Virus record (IMG/VR): IMGVR_UViG_3300046170_000162
Span: 1-64,000 of that record
Source: a virus
DNA length: 64,000 bases
Reading direction: 5' to 3' (one strand)
In this document: positions 55,961-63,813 of the stretch, one piece after another
How positions within the stretch are numbered: position 1 is the first letter of the stretch
Layout of the letters: every line of letters begins with the position of its first letter
The notes under the pieces: generated by a model
The model's database searches: none
The model's input: only the letters and a program-made list of their open reading frames with translations
Told to the model about the DNA's origin: nothing
Program-made: the position numbers and the translations under genes

Positions 55961-56148
55961 TTGTATTGAAATAACCCAGAACGATCATACACTAAACGGT
56001 AGTTATCTGTCAAGACATAGTGTCCAGTTATGTCGCTACCATCACAATGGTAACCATAGGAGACTACGGACTCATAAACCCCATCAATACAGAACTTTTT
56101 CTGTTTATTCTCCAAATAAGAATGGTAATATTGATCAAGATTGAGCAT
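55939..56148 (-). CDS. Small unknown protein ending inside tRNA-Ser (69 aa)
   Basis: 69 residues (MLNLDQYYHSYLENKQKKFC; ITGHYVLTDNYRLVYDRSGL). The last codons (KEKWSSG, TGA) lie in the 5' 22 nt of the tRNA gene, so the mRNA and tRNA overlap. ATG overlaps the upstream stop. Function unknown. Confidence 0.65.
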   Translation of the reverse strand: MLNLDQYYHSYLENKQKKFCIDGVYESVVSYGYHCDGSDITGHYVLTDNYRLVYDRSGLFQYKEKWSSG

Positions 56149-56287
56149 TGATTTCTCCCAATTTTGTATGGCAATACTCTACTAATTCGTCACGATAATT
56201 TAAGAGTTCATCGTAACATTCTTGGTTGTGTGCACACGCTCTGAGTTTAGAGTCAGGTTTGTGCAGACTCTCTATCAGCAGTGTCAT
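56135..56287 (-). CDS. Small Cys-containing protein (50 aa)
   Basis: 50 residues from MTLLIESLHKPDSKLRACAH (GGGG just upstream); ACAHNQECYDELLNYRDELV holds Cys pairs. Overlaps its neighbours by 35 and 14 nt. The longer open frame upstream is antisense-like in composition and not used. Function unknown. Confidence 0.6.
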   Translation of the reverse strand: MTLLIESLHKPDSKLRACAHNQECYDELLNYRDELVEYCHTKLGEINAQS

Positions 56288-56522
56288 CCCCCGAATCTTT
56301 TGATCCTTCGTTGATGGCATCAATCGTGTCCTCCTGTGTCGGTTTCGTAACATTATATAGGGTTTGGTCCAATCTTGCAACCTCTCCCAAGGGTGATCTA
56401 AAAAACTTTCTAATCTTTTTAAGTTTCTGTTTCGCTTTCGCTTGATCTCCAGACTTGAGTGCTCCTTTAATAGCATCCAACTCCATCTTAGATTTCATAA
56501 AGCGTCTGTCCCAGTAATCCAT
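56253..56522 (-). CDS. Small basic/acidic helical protein (89 aa)
   Basis: 89 residues (MDYWDRRFMKSKMELDAIKG, QAKAKQKLKKIRKFFRSPLG), TAATG-coupled to the 1216-aa gene. Acidic tail rich in D/S. Function unknown. Confidence 0.65.
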   Translation of the reverse strand: MDYWDRRFMKSKMELDAIKGALKSGDQAKAKQKLKKIRKFFRSPLGEVARLDQTLYNVTKPTQEDTIDAINEGSKDSGDDTADRESAQT

Positions 56523-59500
56523 TAGTCGGTATCTTTAATGATTATGTTGAACTGCCTCACCTGTGTAGGTTGATAAGCAGTCCTATTACTATACCATACC
56601 GTGCTCGTTTTGTCGTGCATTGATTGGTAGATTGCCATTCTAGCATTACGTTTGTATCTAGCGGTGGTAGCATCCCGTACAAGAACTTTCTTAGGTAGGT
56701 TCTTTTGACTAGGGAAGTAAGGAGACATTGGTTCATCACCATCAGTAACCTGCAATTGCTTAGGCGGCCACTGAATATTAAGCACATCATCTGCATCATA
56801 TCTCTTACCGTAAGAGAATACTTGTGAGATTCTTACCATACCAAACCATCCATATCTATCAAACTTATACGCATCACCAGACTCATAGTTGTCCTGACGT
56901 GTAACTCTTATCCTTAGTCTGAAACGTAGTCCTTTCTGATCAGAGTAATCTGTTGCAAACACTACGTCATTACCTGCAGCGGTTTGTTCCAACCAATACT
57001 GATGGAATGATGTTGCAGTTCCACTCTCATACAAGAAGAAACTCTGGAAGACCTCATTCATATTAACTGCATACTCATTACCTGTAGTGCTCTGATTGTT
57101 TACCACAATCGCATCTGGTTGTCTAGGAGTTGTTATGTCACCATATGCACCAAGAGCAATGTCTTGAATCCTACCTTGGTTTTCATTAGGGTCGGGACAC
57201 TGATCAGAGTTAACACCAGTCACTTTGAATCCTATCTTATAATACTCAGGACCAGACCAAGTAATACCATCAAATCCATTTTCATCTGTATTGAAATACT
57301 CATCCTGATCATCAATGAGTAAATCAAACTCATCATTAACTTTAAAACCACCACTACCCCAGTCTTCAACACTATCAAGGTACCATCTGACATAATAACT
57401 GTCTTTATCTTCAATAAGATACTTGAGTCTCACTGAGAATCCGTTCTTTGCGACGACATCAACGTAACCTACATCACCATCTTCGTATCTAAGTGCAATA
57501 TCTTTACCATTAATGATCCTACATCTCTGTGATGCTCTATCAGGATGATCCAAATAAACGTTTGCTGCTTGATCCACTACCTTATTTGTTATTACAGTTG
57601 TATAATCTTCCTTATCTGGGTCATCATCCAAGTGATTATTCCAAACAAATAACTGACCACTAGTAGGTAGACCACACGGTTCTGTAATCTCAGGACCTGA
57701 TTGTGGTTGTCCCTCTGCTTGATCTTTACTGTCAGTTCCATAACTGTGTGACTGTGTAAGTAAATTGACAGTCCAAGTATTGACGTATGTACCTTCCGAT
57801 TCATCTCTGATTGCGAATGCAGGAGATGCTTTTCCGTTGTAGTGTCCTGTGTCGATTGATTTAATTTTAAATACTAAGTTGTCTCCCTTCTGTACATCAA
57901 AAGTATGTAAGACAGCACCGATCGTTTTCCATTCAGATACTAGTGATTTCTCTTGATAGATTACATCACCATTCAATTTAAGTAACCAAGTAAACTTAGT
58001 ACAGTCACCATAACCTGCAGTCATACCACCGTGTGATCTGATCGTTAGTGTTGTAGATTTTGCAATCTTAACTTTCTGTACTCTGTTAATACTATTTGCA
58101 TAGTCACCTTTACATTTACCACACTCCCACGTGTCAGCACCTGTCTTAGGATGTTCGTGATAGGAACCACATTCTGTACGGACCAACATCACATCACCAA
58201 ATGACCCCTTCCTAAATGCTTTCTTCTCACAGTCATCTTGTACGTTGATGTTTGCCATAACTGGTTGAGCAGGTTCAGAGAACACATAACATTCAATACC
58301 TTCGTAGTAGTATTCACTTTCACCATACCCTACTCTATATGATATACGAACATCATTATAGTCCTCATCACCATCGAACAAGTCTTCCCAATATTGCCAA
58401 ACATTATCTGGCCACTTAGTCTGATCCCTTTTATCTGGATTCAATCTCCTGTCTGAGAAAAATACATATCCGTTTTGTTTAGGATGACTGTTCTCATTAG
58501 TAGTCCATCCAGGACCGTGCGAATTATTATGTGGTGAGAATGTAATGTCTTGACCATCAAATGCACCACCATTATTACCATCAGAAATTATAAAGAACCC
58601 AAGATTACAAGGCATATAAGAATTGATCTCGTCTCTAGGAATCTTTCTATGGAAAGTACCAGATGCATCAGTAGCATTGTCTACTAGAACACGACCAAAG
58701 ATAGGTTCATTGTCTGCGTTAGTTACATACCATCCAAATGTATTCTCATAGGAAGCACCACCACGTCGTATGTTAAGTTGAATCTTAAGTGCAGACTCAG
58801 CGGGGGTTTCAAACCTGAATATATTATTCTTGAGATTTGGTGCGCTCGCTACATTACCAAGTGATTCAATTGAATACTTATGATCATTACCCTCAAAACT
58901 ATAGTACCGATGTAGAGGTGCAGGTTTCTCACCCTCCATCAGTTCTGAGATCATATCTTCTGCCTCTCTATATCCATAGAAAAGAATCTCATCACGTGGT
59001 TGGTAACCACCTTCATCTAGGTCACTACTCTCACCTGCAACATCAGATACTAACTGAGTGTCTTGTCTAGATGCTGAGAAGGTTCTATGTACTGAAATAC
59101 TACGTCCTGTACTTGATGGAACTATGTTGCCATAAAATGATACACCTACCTGCTGATAACCTGCATCAGGTGTGTCTGAAAGACTGTACCTATGATCTCT
59201 GCCAATATTATTATTACCTAAGATAGAAAACCTTGCGTTGGCATCATTACCATCATTGTCTTTGAATGCAATCGACTTGTTGTCACCATAGTTCTTATCA
59301 TTGTCAACAGAATATCCAGAACCAGATAGACCTGAGTAAGAAATACTATGGTCCCCAGGTGCGAGTGTGATTGCTATTGTCTGCTTTCCTTTCTCCCCAA
59401 CTCTAGTAAAGGTAGTGCCACTAACAGTAATACTATCTACAGCAGTGCCTGCTGTTCTAGGGTTATCATCCCACTCAAAATGAAAAGATATTGTTTGAGA

Positions 59501-60172
59501 AGTATTACCAGTAACAGTTACAGTGTTGGCACCATTGAAGATAGCAGTCCCTGGAGTACCCATACCTTTTCTCATTTCAAATACAGGTGCTCTTTCGGTA
59601 ACACAATTTCTGATACAAACCATATTGGTTGTACCATACGTTGCTTTAGGAACGAATGAATCACAGTCTGCCTGAGGTGGTTTCCACGCACCACCAACAA
59701 AGGGTCTGAAGAAACAATCAAGATGATTCTGAATACAATCTTGAAGTTCTAAGTTCTTATCGTTGTCGCATTCTACAGTAATTGGAGATGCATTAGTTGT
59801 CCCTGGTGGAGAGGTACAAACCTTACCACTATCTTCATCATCTGCAGTAGGAGGAACAAATAATATATCAGGAGTCAAAGGTGCTCCCAGTCCAAGACCA
59901 ACAATCTGTGATAACAGAGGGTCCCACGGAATGTGAACAGGAGGTGGTAACGGTAACTCAGGATCTGTAGGAAAATTCTTTTGTAGAAGAGTACCACTGT
60001 CACCATAACATTGACCTAGAAGTTGTTCTACAACACCCACTAATGTATTAGGAGAAGCACCACCCCCAGGCGCACCAGTACCACCCCCTCCAGACTGGAC
60101 TGCTTCTTGCTGTTCGCCAGAGTCCTCAGGATCACAATTTCTACTAAACCAATGGTCGTTTTGTATAGTCAA
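56522..60172 (-). CDS. Large Cys-containing structural protein with a DUF4114-like segment (1216 aa)
   Basis: 1216 residues. Gly-rich front (EAVQSGGGGTGAPGGGASPN), Cys-rich middle segments (DCIQNHLDCFFRPFVGG; VCIRNCVTERAPVFEM), an NDHKYSIESLGNVAS region and WEDLFDGDEDYNDVRISYRV near residue 600, which matches the DUF4114 end motif (D-x-D-Y-N-D-x-x-x). A RxDD-rich C-terminal part. Probably a large virion surface or fibre protein that binds carbohydrate. Late promoter inside the previous gene. Confidence 0.7.
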   Translation of the reverse strand: MTIQNDHWFSRNCDPEDSGEQQEAVQSGGGGTGAPGGGASPNTLVGVVEQLLGQCYGDSGTLLQKNFPTDPELPLPPPVHIPWDPLLSQIVGLGLGAPLTPDILFVPPTADDEDSGKVCTSPPGTTNASPITVECDNDKNLELQDCIQNHLDCFFRPFVGGAWKPPQADCDSFVPKATYGTTNMVCIRNCVTERAPVFEMRKGMGTPGTAIFNGANTVTVTGNTSQTISFHFEWDDNPRTAGTAVDSITVSGTTFTRVGEKGKQTIAITLAPGDHSISYSGLSGSGYSVDNDKNYGDNKSIAFKDNDGNDANARFSILGNNNIGRDHRYSLSDTPDAGYQQVGVSFYGNIVPSSTGRSISVHRTFSASRQDTQLVSDVAGESSDLDEGGYQPRDEILFYGYREAEDMISELMEGEKPAPLHRYYSFEGNDHKYSIESLGNVASAPNLKNNIFRFETPAESALKIQLNIRRGGASYENTFGWYVTNADNEPIFGRVLVDNATDASGTFHRKIPRDEINSYMPCNLGFFIISDGNNGGAFDGQDITFSPHNNSHGPGWTTNENSHPKQNGYVFFSDRRLNPDKRDQTKWPDNVWQYWEDLFDGDEDYNDVRISYRVGYGESEYYYEGIECYVFSEPAQPVMANINVQDDCEKKAFRKGSFGDVMLVRTECGSYHEHPKTGADTWECGKCKGDYANSINRVQKVKIAKSTTLTIRSHGGMTAGYGDCTKFTWLLKLNGDVIYQEKSLVSEWKTIGAVLHTFDVQKGDNLVFKIKSIDTGHYNGKASPAFAIRDESEGTYVNTWTVNLLTQSHSYGTDSKDQAEGQPQSGPEITEPCGLPTSGQLFVWNNHLDDDPDKEDYTTVITNKVVDQAANVYLDHPDRASQRCRIINGKDIALRYEDGDVGYVDVVAKNGFSVRLKYLIEDKDSYYVRWYLDSVEDWGSGGFKVNDEFDLLIDDQDEYFNTDENGFDGITWSGPEYYKIGFKVTGVNSDQCPDPNENQGRIQDIALGAYGDITTPRQPDAIVVNNQSTTGNEYAVNMNEVFQSFFLYESGTATSFHQYWLEQTAAGNDVVFATDYSDQKGLRFRLRIRVTRQDNYESGDAYKFDRYGWFGMVRISQVFSYGKRYDADDVLNIQWPPKQLQVTDGDEPMSPYFPSQKNLPKKVLVRDATTARYKRNARMAIYQSMHDKTSTVWYSNRTAYQPTQVRQFNIIIKDTD

Positions 60173-60389
60173 CGTCTGTGTTAGGTACTCGTTTTAGGTA
60201 TTTAGTAGCAGTTTCTTCGGGTGGATTCCAATGTCGAATGACTCCGCTGATAATAAAACAGTTAGTGATAAGATAACTGAGAAATAGAATGGTCCGTACA
60301 AGAACAATGTGGTTATCATATCGTTCTGTTTTGTCGTCGGAGAAACTCCCAAGTGAATACTTCCAGACATCCCAAATTTTTTTGATCAT
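60144..60389 (-). CDS. Small single-span membrane protein (81 aa)
   Basis: 81 residues from MIKKIWDVWKYSLGSFSDDK; hydrophobic helix IVLVRTILFLSYLITNCFII. Proteins beginning MxKKLWxxWKYSLGSFSD seem widespread in cyanophages (from memory). An ATG 6 codons earlier, right after the terminator U-run, is an alternative start. Overlaps the 1216-aa gene by 29 nt. Confidence 0.7.
   Translation of the reverse strand: MIKKIWDVWKYSLGSFSDDKTERYDNHIVLVRTILFLSYLITNCFIISGVIRHWNPPEETATKYLKRVPNTDVDYTKRPLV
60199..60206 (-). promoter_or_regulatory. T4-like late promoter (ACTAAATA)
   Basis: ACTAAATA on the minus strand, 27 nt before the 1216-aa gene, inside the 81-aa gene. Confidence 0.6.
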
Positions 60390-60407
60390 ACAGTATCTAT
60401 ATGCCAT

Positions 60408-60432
60408 AAAAAAAGACCCCTTTCGGGGTCTT
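60408..60432 (-). terminator. psbA terminator
   Basis: Perfect 8-bp stem AAGACCCC/GGGGTCTT with loop GAAA-like and seven Ts on the minus strand, 24 nt after the psbA stop. Stem identical to the terminator at 7210-7232. Confidence 0.9.
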
Positions 60433-60456
60433 GAATATCATATTAAATTGATAGTA

Positions 60457-61551
60457 TCAACCAATAGAAGGTGCAATCAAAGCAACAGGAGTTGAATCAG
60501 CAGCAGCAAGATCTAGTGGGAAGTTGTGAGCGTTACGCTCGTGCATAACTTCCATACCAAGACCTGCTCTGTTAAGAACATCTGCCCAAGTTGGGATCAC
60601 TTTACCAGATGCATCAACAACCGACTGGTTGAAGTTGAATCCGTTCAAGTTGAATGCCATTGTGCTCACACCCATTGCAGTTGCCCAGATGCAGACCACA
60701 GGGAATGCAGCAAGGAAGAAGTGAAGTGAACGTGAGTTGTTGAATGAAGCATATTGGAAGATCAAACGACCAAAGTAACCGTGAGCGGCAACGATGTTGT
60801 AAGTCTCTTCTTCTTGACCGAACTTGTAACCGTAGTTCTGAGATTCTTGCTCAGTAGTCTCTCTGATTAGAGATGAAGTGACTAGTGAACCGTGCATTGC
60901 ACTGAATAAAGAACCACCAAACACACCTGCTACTCCCATCATATGGAAGGGGTGCATAAGAATGTTGTGCTCTGCTTGGAACACGAACATATAGTTAAAA
61001 GTACCTGAGATACCAAGAGGCATCGCATCTGAGAATGAACCTTGTCCGAAAGGATACACCAAGAACACAGCGAATGCTGCAGATACTGGTGCTGAATAAG
61101 CGACACAGATCCAAGGACGCATACCTAAACGGTATGAAAGTTCCCACTGACGACCACAGTATGCTGTGATTCCGATTAGGAAGTGGAATACAACGAGTTG
61201 GAAAGGACCACCGTTATACAACCACTCATCGAGTGATGCTGCTTCCCAGATTGGGTAGAAGTGTAGACCGATTGCGTTTGAAGAAGGGACAACAGCACCA
61301 GAAATGATGTTGTTACCATACATAAGAGATCCTGCAACAGGTTCTCTGATGCCATCGATGTCCACAGGTGGAGCAGCGATGAACGCGATTACAAAACAAG
61401 TAGCAGCGGCAAGTAAGCAAGGAATCATCAAGACACCGAACCAACCGACATAGATGCGGTTGTCAACGCTTGTGACCCAGTTACATAGTTCGTCCCATCC
61501 TGAGAGGAGACCACCACGCTGGCGTGTAATAGTTGGACTTGAAATAGACAT
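60457..61551 (-). CDS. psbA: Photosystem II D1 protein
   Basis: 364 residues, full-length D1. Redox-active Tyr166 (Tyr161 in standard numbering), Asp175 (Asp170), His195/His203 (His190/198) and the C-terminal processing site NFPLDLA-A (after Ala349) are all present; position 130 is Gln (R-Q-W-E-L), the D1:1-type. Replaces damaged D1 during infection so photosynthesis keeps powering phage production. No intron. Own promoter (61718-61747) and terminator. Confidence 0.98.
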   Translation of the reverse strand: MSISSPTITRQRGGLLSGWDELCNWVTSVDNRIYVGWFGVLMIPCLLAAATCFVIAFIAAPPVDIDGIREPVAGSLMYGNNIISGAVVPSSNAIGLHFYPIWEAASLDEWLYNGGPFQLVVFHFLIGITAYCGRQWELSYRLGMRPWICVAYSAPVSAAFAVFLVYPFGQGSFSDAMPLGISGTFNYMFVFQAEHNILMHPFHMMGVAGVFGGSLFSAMHGSLVTSSLIRETTEQESQNYGYKFGQEEETYNIVAAHGYFGRLIFQYASFNNSRSLHFFLAAFPVVCIWATAMGVSTMAFNLNGFNFNQSVVDASGKVIPTWADVLNRAGLGMEVMHERNAHNFPLDLAAADSTPVALIAPSIG

Positions 61552-61717
61552 TGAAAAAAGGGTTAGGTAATAGTGCAGGGAAACACTGATAGATATTCCT
61601 GATGCACCCTCAGCAGCAGGTATGAGAGACGTAATTTATTCTCCCTAGAGGTCTCGGTTTAAGGGGAGCAGTAATAGTTGAGGAATTGTTTACATTCCGT
61701 AACATTCAACACTATGT
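61552..61717 (-). other. psbA 5' untranslated region
   Basis: About 160 nt between promoter and ATG. Contains an AATAAATT late-like element near 61630 and GC-rich stretches that could pair (CCCTAGAGG / CCTGATGC region), plus the T-rich ...CCCTTTTTTCA just before ATG. Length suggests post-transcriptional control; nothing else found. Confidence 0.4.
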
Positions 61718-61747
61718 ATAATACATTGAATGTTCAAGATTTGTCAA
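61718..61747 (-). promoter_or_regulatory. Sigma70-like promoter of psbA
   Basis: Minus strand TTGACA (61742-61747), 18-bp spacer, TATTAT (61718-61723). The -35 lies in the last codons of the 57-aa gene. Consistent with early expression by host polymerase. Confidence 0.75.
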
Positions 61748-61907
61748 CCCCTTGTGCCAGTTCTTTTTGTGCCTTCTCCGCTTTGATATGACGGAGAGTT
61801 GCGAAAGCATAGTTGATCTCTTCCTGAGTATAGTTCTCAGGGTGCTTCATCGCATTAGTAATCAGACGTTTGGCGATCTTTTTGTTTGCTAGTAATTTCG
61901 GTGTCAT
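61734..61907 (-). CDS. Small basic protein (57 aa)
   Basis: 57 residues from MTPKLLANKKIAKRLITNAM; NYTQEEINYAFATLRHIKAE. Overlaps the 102-aa gene by 53 nt. Its end contains the psbA -35 box. Function unknown. Confidence 0.55.
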   Translation of the reverse strand: MTPKLLANKKIAKRLITNAMKHPENYTQEEINYAFATLRHIKAEKAQKELAQGVDKS

Positions 61908-62163
61908 AATAGTATTCCAGATAGAGTGATGATAATTCGTGTGTAAACAGTTCCGAATCAATTTGCTCAACTTCCATCAGTCTTTTATATTGCCCACTGC
62001 TCATAACCCAATCACAAAAATCATAATGTTTATTGGTAAGTTCTCCTTTCCAATTAACACATCTTTGCAATAGAGTTGCTCTGTACTCCATCATTTCATC
62101 GGAGTATCTCCAGTCATTAGTTACCATCGGGAACCATCCTAACGTTACAATAATATGGTACAT
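61855..62163 (-). CDS. Unknown protein (about 102 aa)
   Basis: 102 residues, or 90 from MVTNDWRYSDEMMEYRATLL. Helical, acidic (VEQIDSELFTHELSSLYLEY), with Cys in CVNWKGELTNKHYDFCDWVM. Start uncertain. Function unknown. Confidence 0.6.
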   Translation of the reverse strand: MYHIIVTLGWFPMVTNDWRYSDEMMEYRATLLQRCVNWKGELTNKHYDFCDWVMSSGQYKRLMEVEQIDSELFTHELSSLYLEYYYDTEITSKQKDRQTSDY

Positions 62164-62198
62164 AAGGTTTCGACATTTCGCAAACCTTTGTATAGAAA

Positions 62199-62753
62199 TT
62201 ACCCTTTAATTCCGATAAACCCGAGTAGTTTCTCAAAGTGACCCACTCGTCTTTGATTTGAACTTGAAGATTGAACTTTTTCATCAGCGGAGACTTTTGA
62301 TAGTCGATCCAGGTAATTATATGTATAAGTGCTTCGTGGTCCTTCTACTCCCCAACCTAACCATCTGTATGCTGCACGATGGTATTCAGCGTAGGTACGA
62401 CCAGGGATTTGCCACGTCAGTAGTGCCTGTTGAAATTGATATTCGTTCGACATATAACGCAACTGTCCCTCGAAAGACGATGGATTCAATCCATACTTAG
62501 CACAGAACATTCCAAGTCCTGCATAGCGTGACTCAGATGTCCATTGGATTAGACCATACCCTCCCTTATGACAGTCTTGCCAGTCAACAAGGTCACCACC
62601 TTCACAAACATTAGGAACAAACTTTGATTCCTGTTTGATGTTTGCCATAACAACAGAAAGCGCCAGAGGATCTCTGATCCCTTGACGCTGCTGTAGGTAC
62701 TGCAGTGCTCTCGATTCATTGAAAGAGCACGTTGCACAGATCCATTCAATCAT
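62199..62753 (-). CDS. Phage lysozyme-like (tail lysozyme family) protein
   Basis: 184 residues. ANIKQESKFVPNVCEGGD (catalytic Glu42 candidate) followed by GGYGLIQWTSESRYAGLGMF (64-83) is the signature of the phage tail-lysozyme family (Phage_lysozyme2-like); RTYAEYHRAAYRWLGWG fits the rest. No signal peptide. It could be the endolysin or a peptidoglycan hydrolase for entry. Located in an operon with hli genes, so possibly late and for lysis. Confidence 0.8.
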   Translation of the reverse strand: MIEWICATCSFNESRALQYLQQRQGIRDPLALSVVMANIKQESKFVPNVCEGGDLVDWQDCHKGGYGLIQWTSESRYAGLGMFCAKYGLNPSSFEGQLRYMSNEYQFQQALLTWQIPGRTYAEYHRAAYRWLGWGVEGPRSTYTYNYLDRLSKVSADEKVQSSSSNQRRVGHFEKLLGFIGIKG

Positions 62754-62958
62754 TTGATAGAACTAGATAAAACTTCGTTTGATCAACTGGTGCGTTCTCG
62801 TAAAATGAGATGTCGCCATAAGTTTTGTGGTCTTTGTATCCAACCATACGACCTTTCGTATTTTGGATAGCACCCATCATAGCAATGATGAGAAAGACTG
62901 CAGGTGGTCCAATAATGAGAGCACCACCGATAACATAATACGTGAGAAGTTCAATCAT
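62746..62958 (-). CDS. Small single-span membrane protein (70 aa)
   Basis: 70 residues; MIELLTYYVIGGALIIGPPA then VFLIIAMMGAIQNTKG is one hydrophobic helix, followed by RMVGYKDHKTYGDISFYENA. Resembles small thylakoid-type membrane proteins, but I cannot name it. It precedes the lysozyme by ATG overlap, so a holin-like role is possible but unproven. Confidence 0.65.
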   Translation of the reverse strand: MIELLTYYVIGGALIIGPPAVFLIIAMMGAIQNTKGRMVGYKDHKTYGDISFYENAPVDQTKFYLVLSND

Positions 62959-63103
62959 TTCGTTTTTTAATAACGATTACATTTTCAGAGTTGACTACAT
63001 CCAGACCGAACTCCAGATGGTCGTCGGGTTCCCAACACAATTCTTGATAGAGTGCATTGAGTTTTTCCATATCCTCCCATAACTGGTCTGGGTTCGGTGT
63101 CAT
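62951..63103 (-). CDS. Small acidic protein (50 aa)
   Basis: 50 residues (MTPNPDQLWEDMEKLNALYQ, ELCWEPDDHLEFGLDVVNSE), coupled by overlap to the membrane gene. Probably conserved among cyanophages. Function unknown. Confidence 0.7.
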   Translation of the reverse strand: MTPNPDQLWEDMEKLNALYQELCWEPDDHLEFGLDVVNSENVIVIKKRND

Positions 63104-63124
63104 AGTTATACGTTTCGTTGAACG

Positions 63125-63132
63125 TATTTATT
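63125..63132 (-). promoter_or_regulatory. T4-type late promoter (AATAAATA)
   Basis: Perfect NATAAATA on the minus strand, 22 nt before the 50-aa gene, which starts the membrane/lysozyme unit. Gives the lysis-type genes their own late start within the hli operon. Confidence 0.75.
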
Positions 63133-63135
63133 CTA

Positions 63136-63318
63136 TCAGAATAATCCGAAGAACATATGCCCAGTTAACAAATCAGAACAAGCAGCAGCGACCAAACCGA
63201 TCATTGCTATTCTACCGTTCCAAGTTTCTGCCCAAACCTTTTGTGGTTCGATGGCGATTGCCTTGGCAGAGGTCTGTGTGCTCTGCTCAGGGACTGAGAA
63301 TTGTGTGTTGGTTCTCAT
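63136..63318 (-). CDS. hli: High-light-inducible protein (60 aa)
   Basis: 60 residues. ETWNGRIAMIGLVAAACSDL (E-x-x-N-G-R-x-A-M-x-G) is the chlorophyll-binding Hli/ELIP signature in one transmembrane helix. Protects photosystem II, here probably together with phage D1. Polar N-terminal extension. Confidence 0.92.
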   Translation of the reverse strand: MRTNTQFSVPEQSTQTSAKAIAIEPQKVWAETWNGRIAMIGLVAAACSDLLTGHMFFGLF

Positions 63319-63319
63319 C

Positions 63320-63427
63320 CTAGAAAATTCCAGGGATGATTTGTCCAGTTGTAACGTAAGCGCCTACTGCTGCTACGAAACCGAGCATTGCTGCCCATCC
63401 ATTAAATCTTTCTGCTTCAGGTGTCAT
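63320..63427 (-). CDS. hli: Short high-light-inducible protein (35 aa)
   Basis: 35 residues: MTPEAERFNGWAAMLGFVAA then VGAYVTTGQIIPGIF, the minimal Hli (E-x-x-N-G-x-x-A-M-L-G-F). One nucleotide separates it from the 60-aa hli. Confidence 0.92.
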   Translation of the reverse strand: MTPEAERFNGWAAMLGFVAAVGAYVTTGQIIPGIF

Positions 63428-63448
63428 TGTGAGTCTCCGATAGGGTGT

Positions 63449-63535
63449 TTAAGAAAATACGAACGGTAGTCCGTTAGTTGCTGTGTAACCTAGTACACAG
63501 AGGAATGCGATGTTAGGAAAAATTGATTTGATCAT
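63449..63535 (-). CDS. Tiny hydrophobic protein in the hli operon (28 aa)
   Basis: 28 residues: MIKSIFPNIAFLCVLGYTAT then NGLPFVFS, one possible membrane helix. Lies between two hli genes in the same operon, so it may accompany photosystem maintenance. Not recognised as any known small Psb or Pet subunit. Confidence 0.5.
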   Translation of the reverse strand: MIKSIFPNIAFLCVLGYTATNGLPFVFS

Positions 63536-63539
63536 TAGA

Positions 63540-63737
63540 CTAACCAAGGATTCCAAAGAAAAAGAAGTTTCCTGTTGCGATATAGGAAATCAAACCTGTG
63601 GTAAAACCAAGCATTGCTAGTCTACCATTCAGTTTTTCAGCAATCTCGTTATGAGTAACTGAAACATCCATAACCTGCATTTCAGGTTCTTTAGCGAAAA
63701 TGTTTTGTCTTCCGCCTTGTTCGGTGATAGTTGTCAT
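63540..63737 (-). CDS. hli: High-light-inducible protein (65 aa)
   Basis: 65 residues. NEIAEKLNGRLAMLGFTTGL (E-x-x-N-G-R-x-A-M-x-G-F) in one helix, then ISYIATGNFFFFG. First gene of the hli/lysozyme operon, driven by the promoter at 63763-63791. Confidence 0.92.
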   Translation of the reverse strand: MTTITEQGGRQNIFAKEPEMQVMDVSVTHNEIAEKLNGRLAMLGFTTGLISYIATGNFFFFGILG

Positions 63738-63762
63738 TGATCAAGTATTAAGAACTGTTACA

Positions 63763-63791
63763 ATTATATAGGGATTGTAAACTTTTGTCAA
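63763..63791 (-). promoter_or_regulatory. Strong sigma70-like promoter of the hli operon
   Basis: Minus strand TTGACA (63786-63791), exactly 17 bp, TATAAT (63763-63768). Close to consensus. Early expression by host polymerase expected. Confidence 0.85.
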
Positions 63792-63813
63792 CCCCTAAGT
63801 CAGAATACCTTGA

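Noticed and set aside
60457-61551. Intron or homing endonuclease in psbA
   Set aside because: The D1 frame is complete (364 codons) with all key residues and no interruption.
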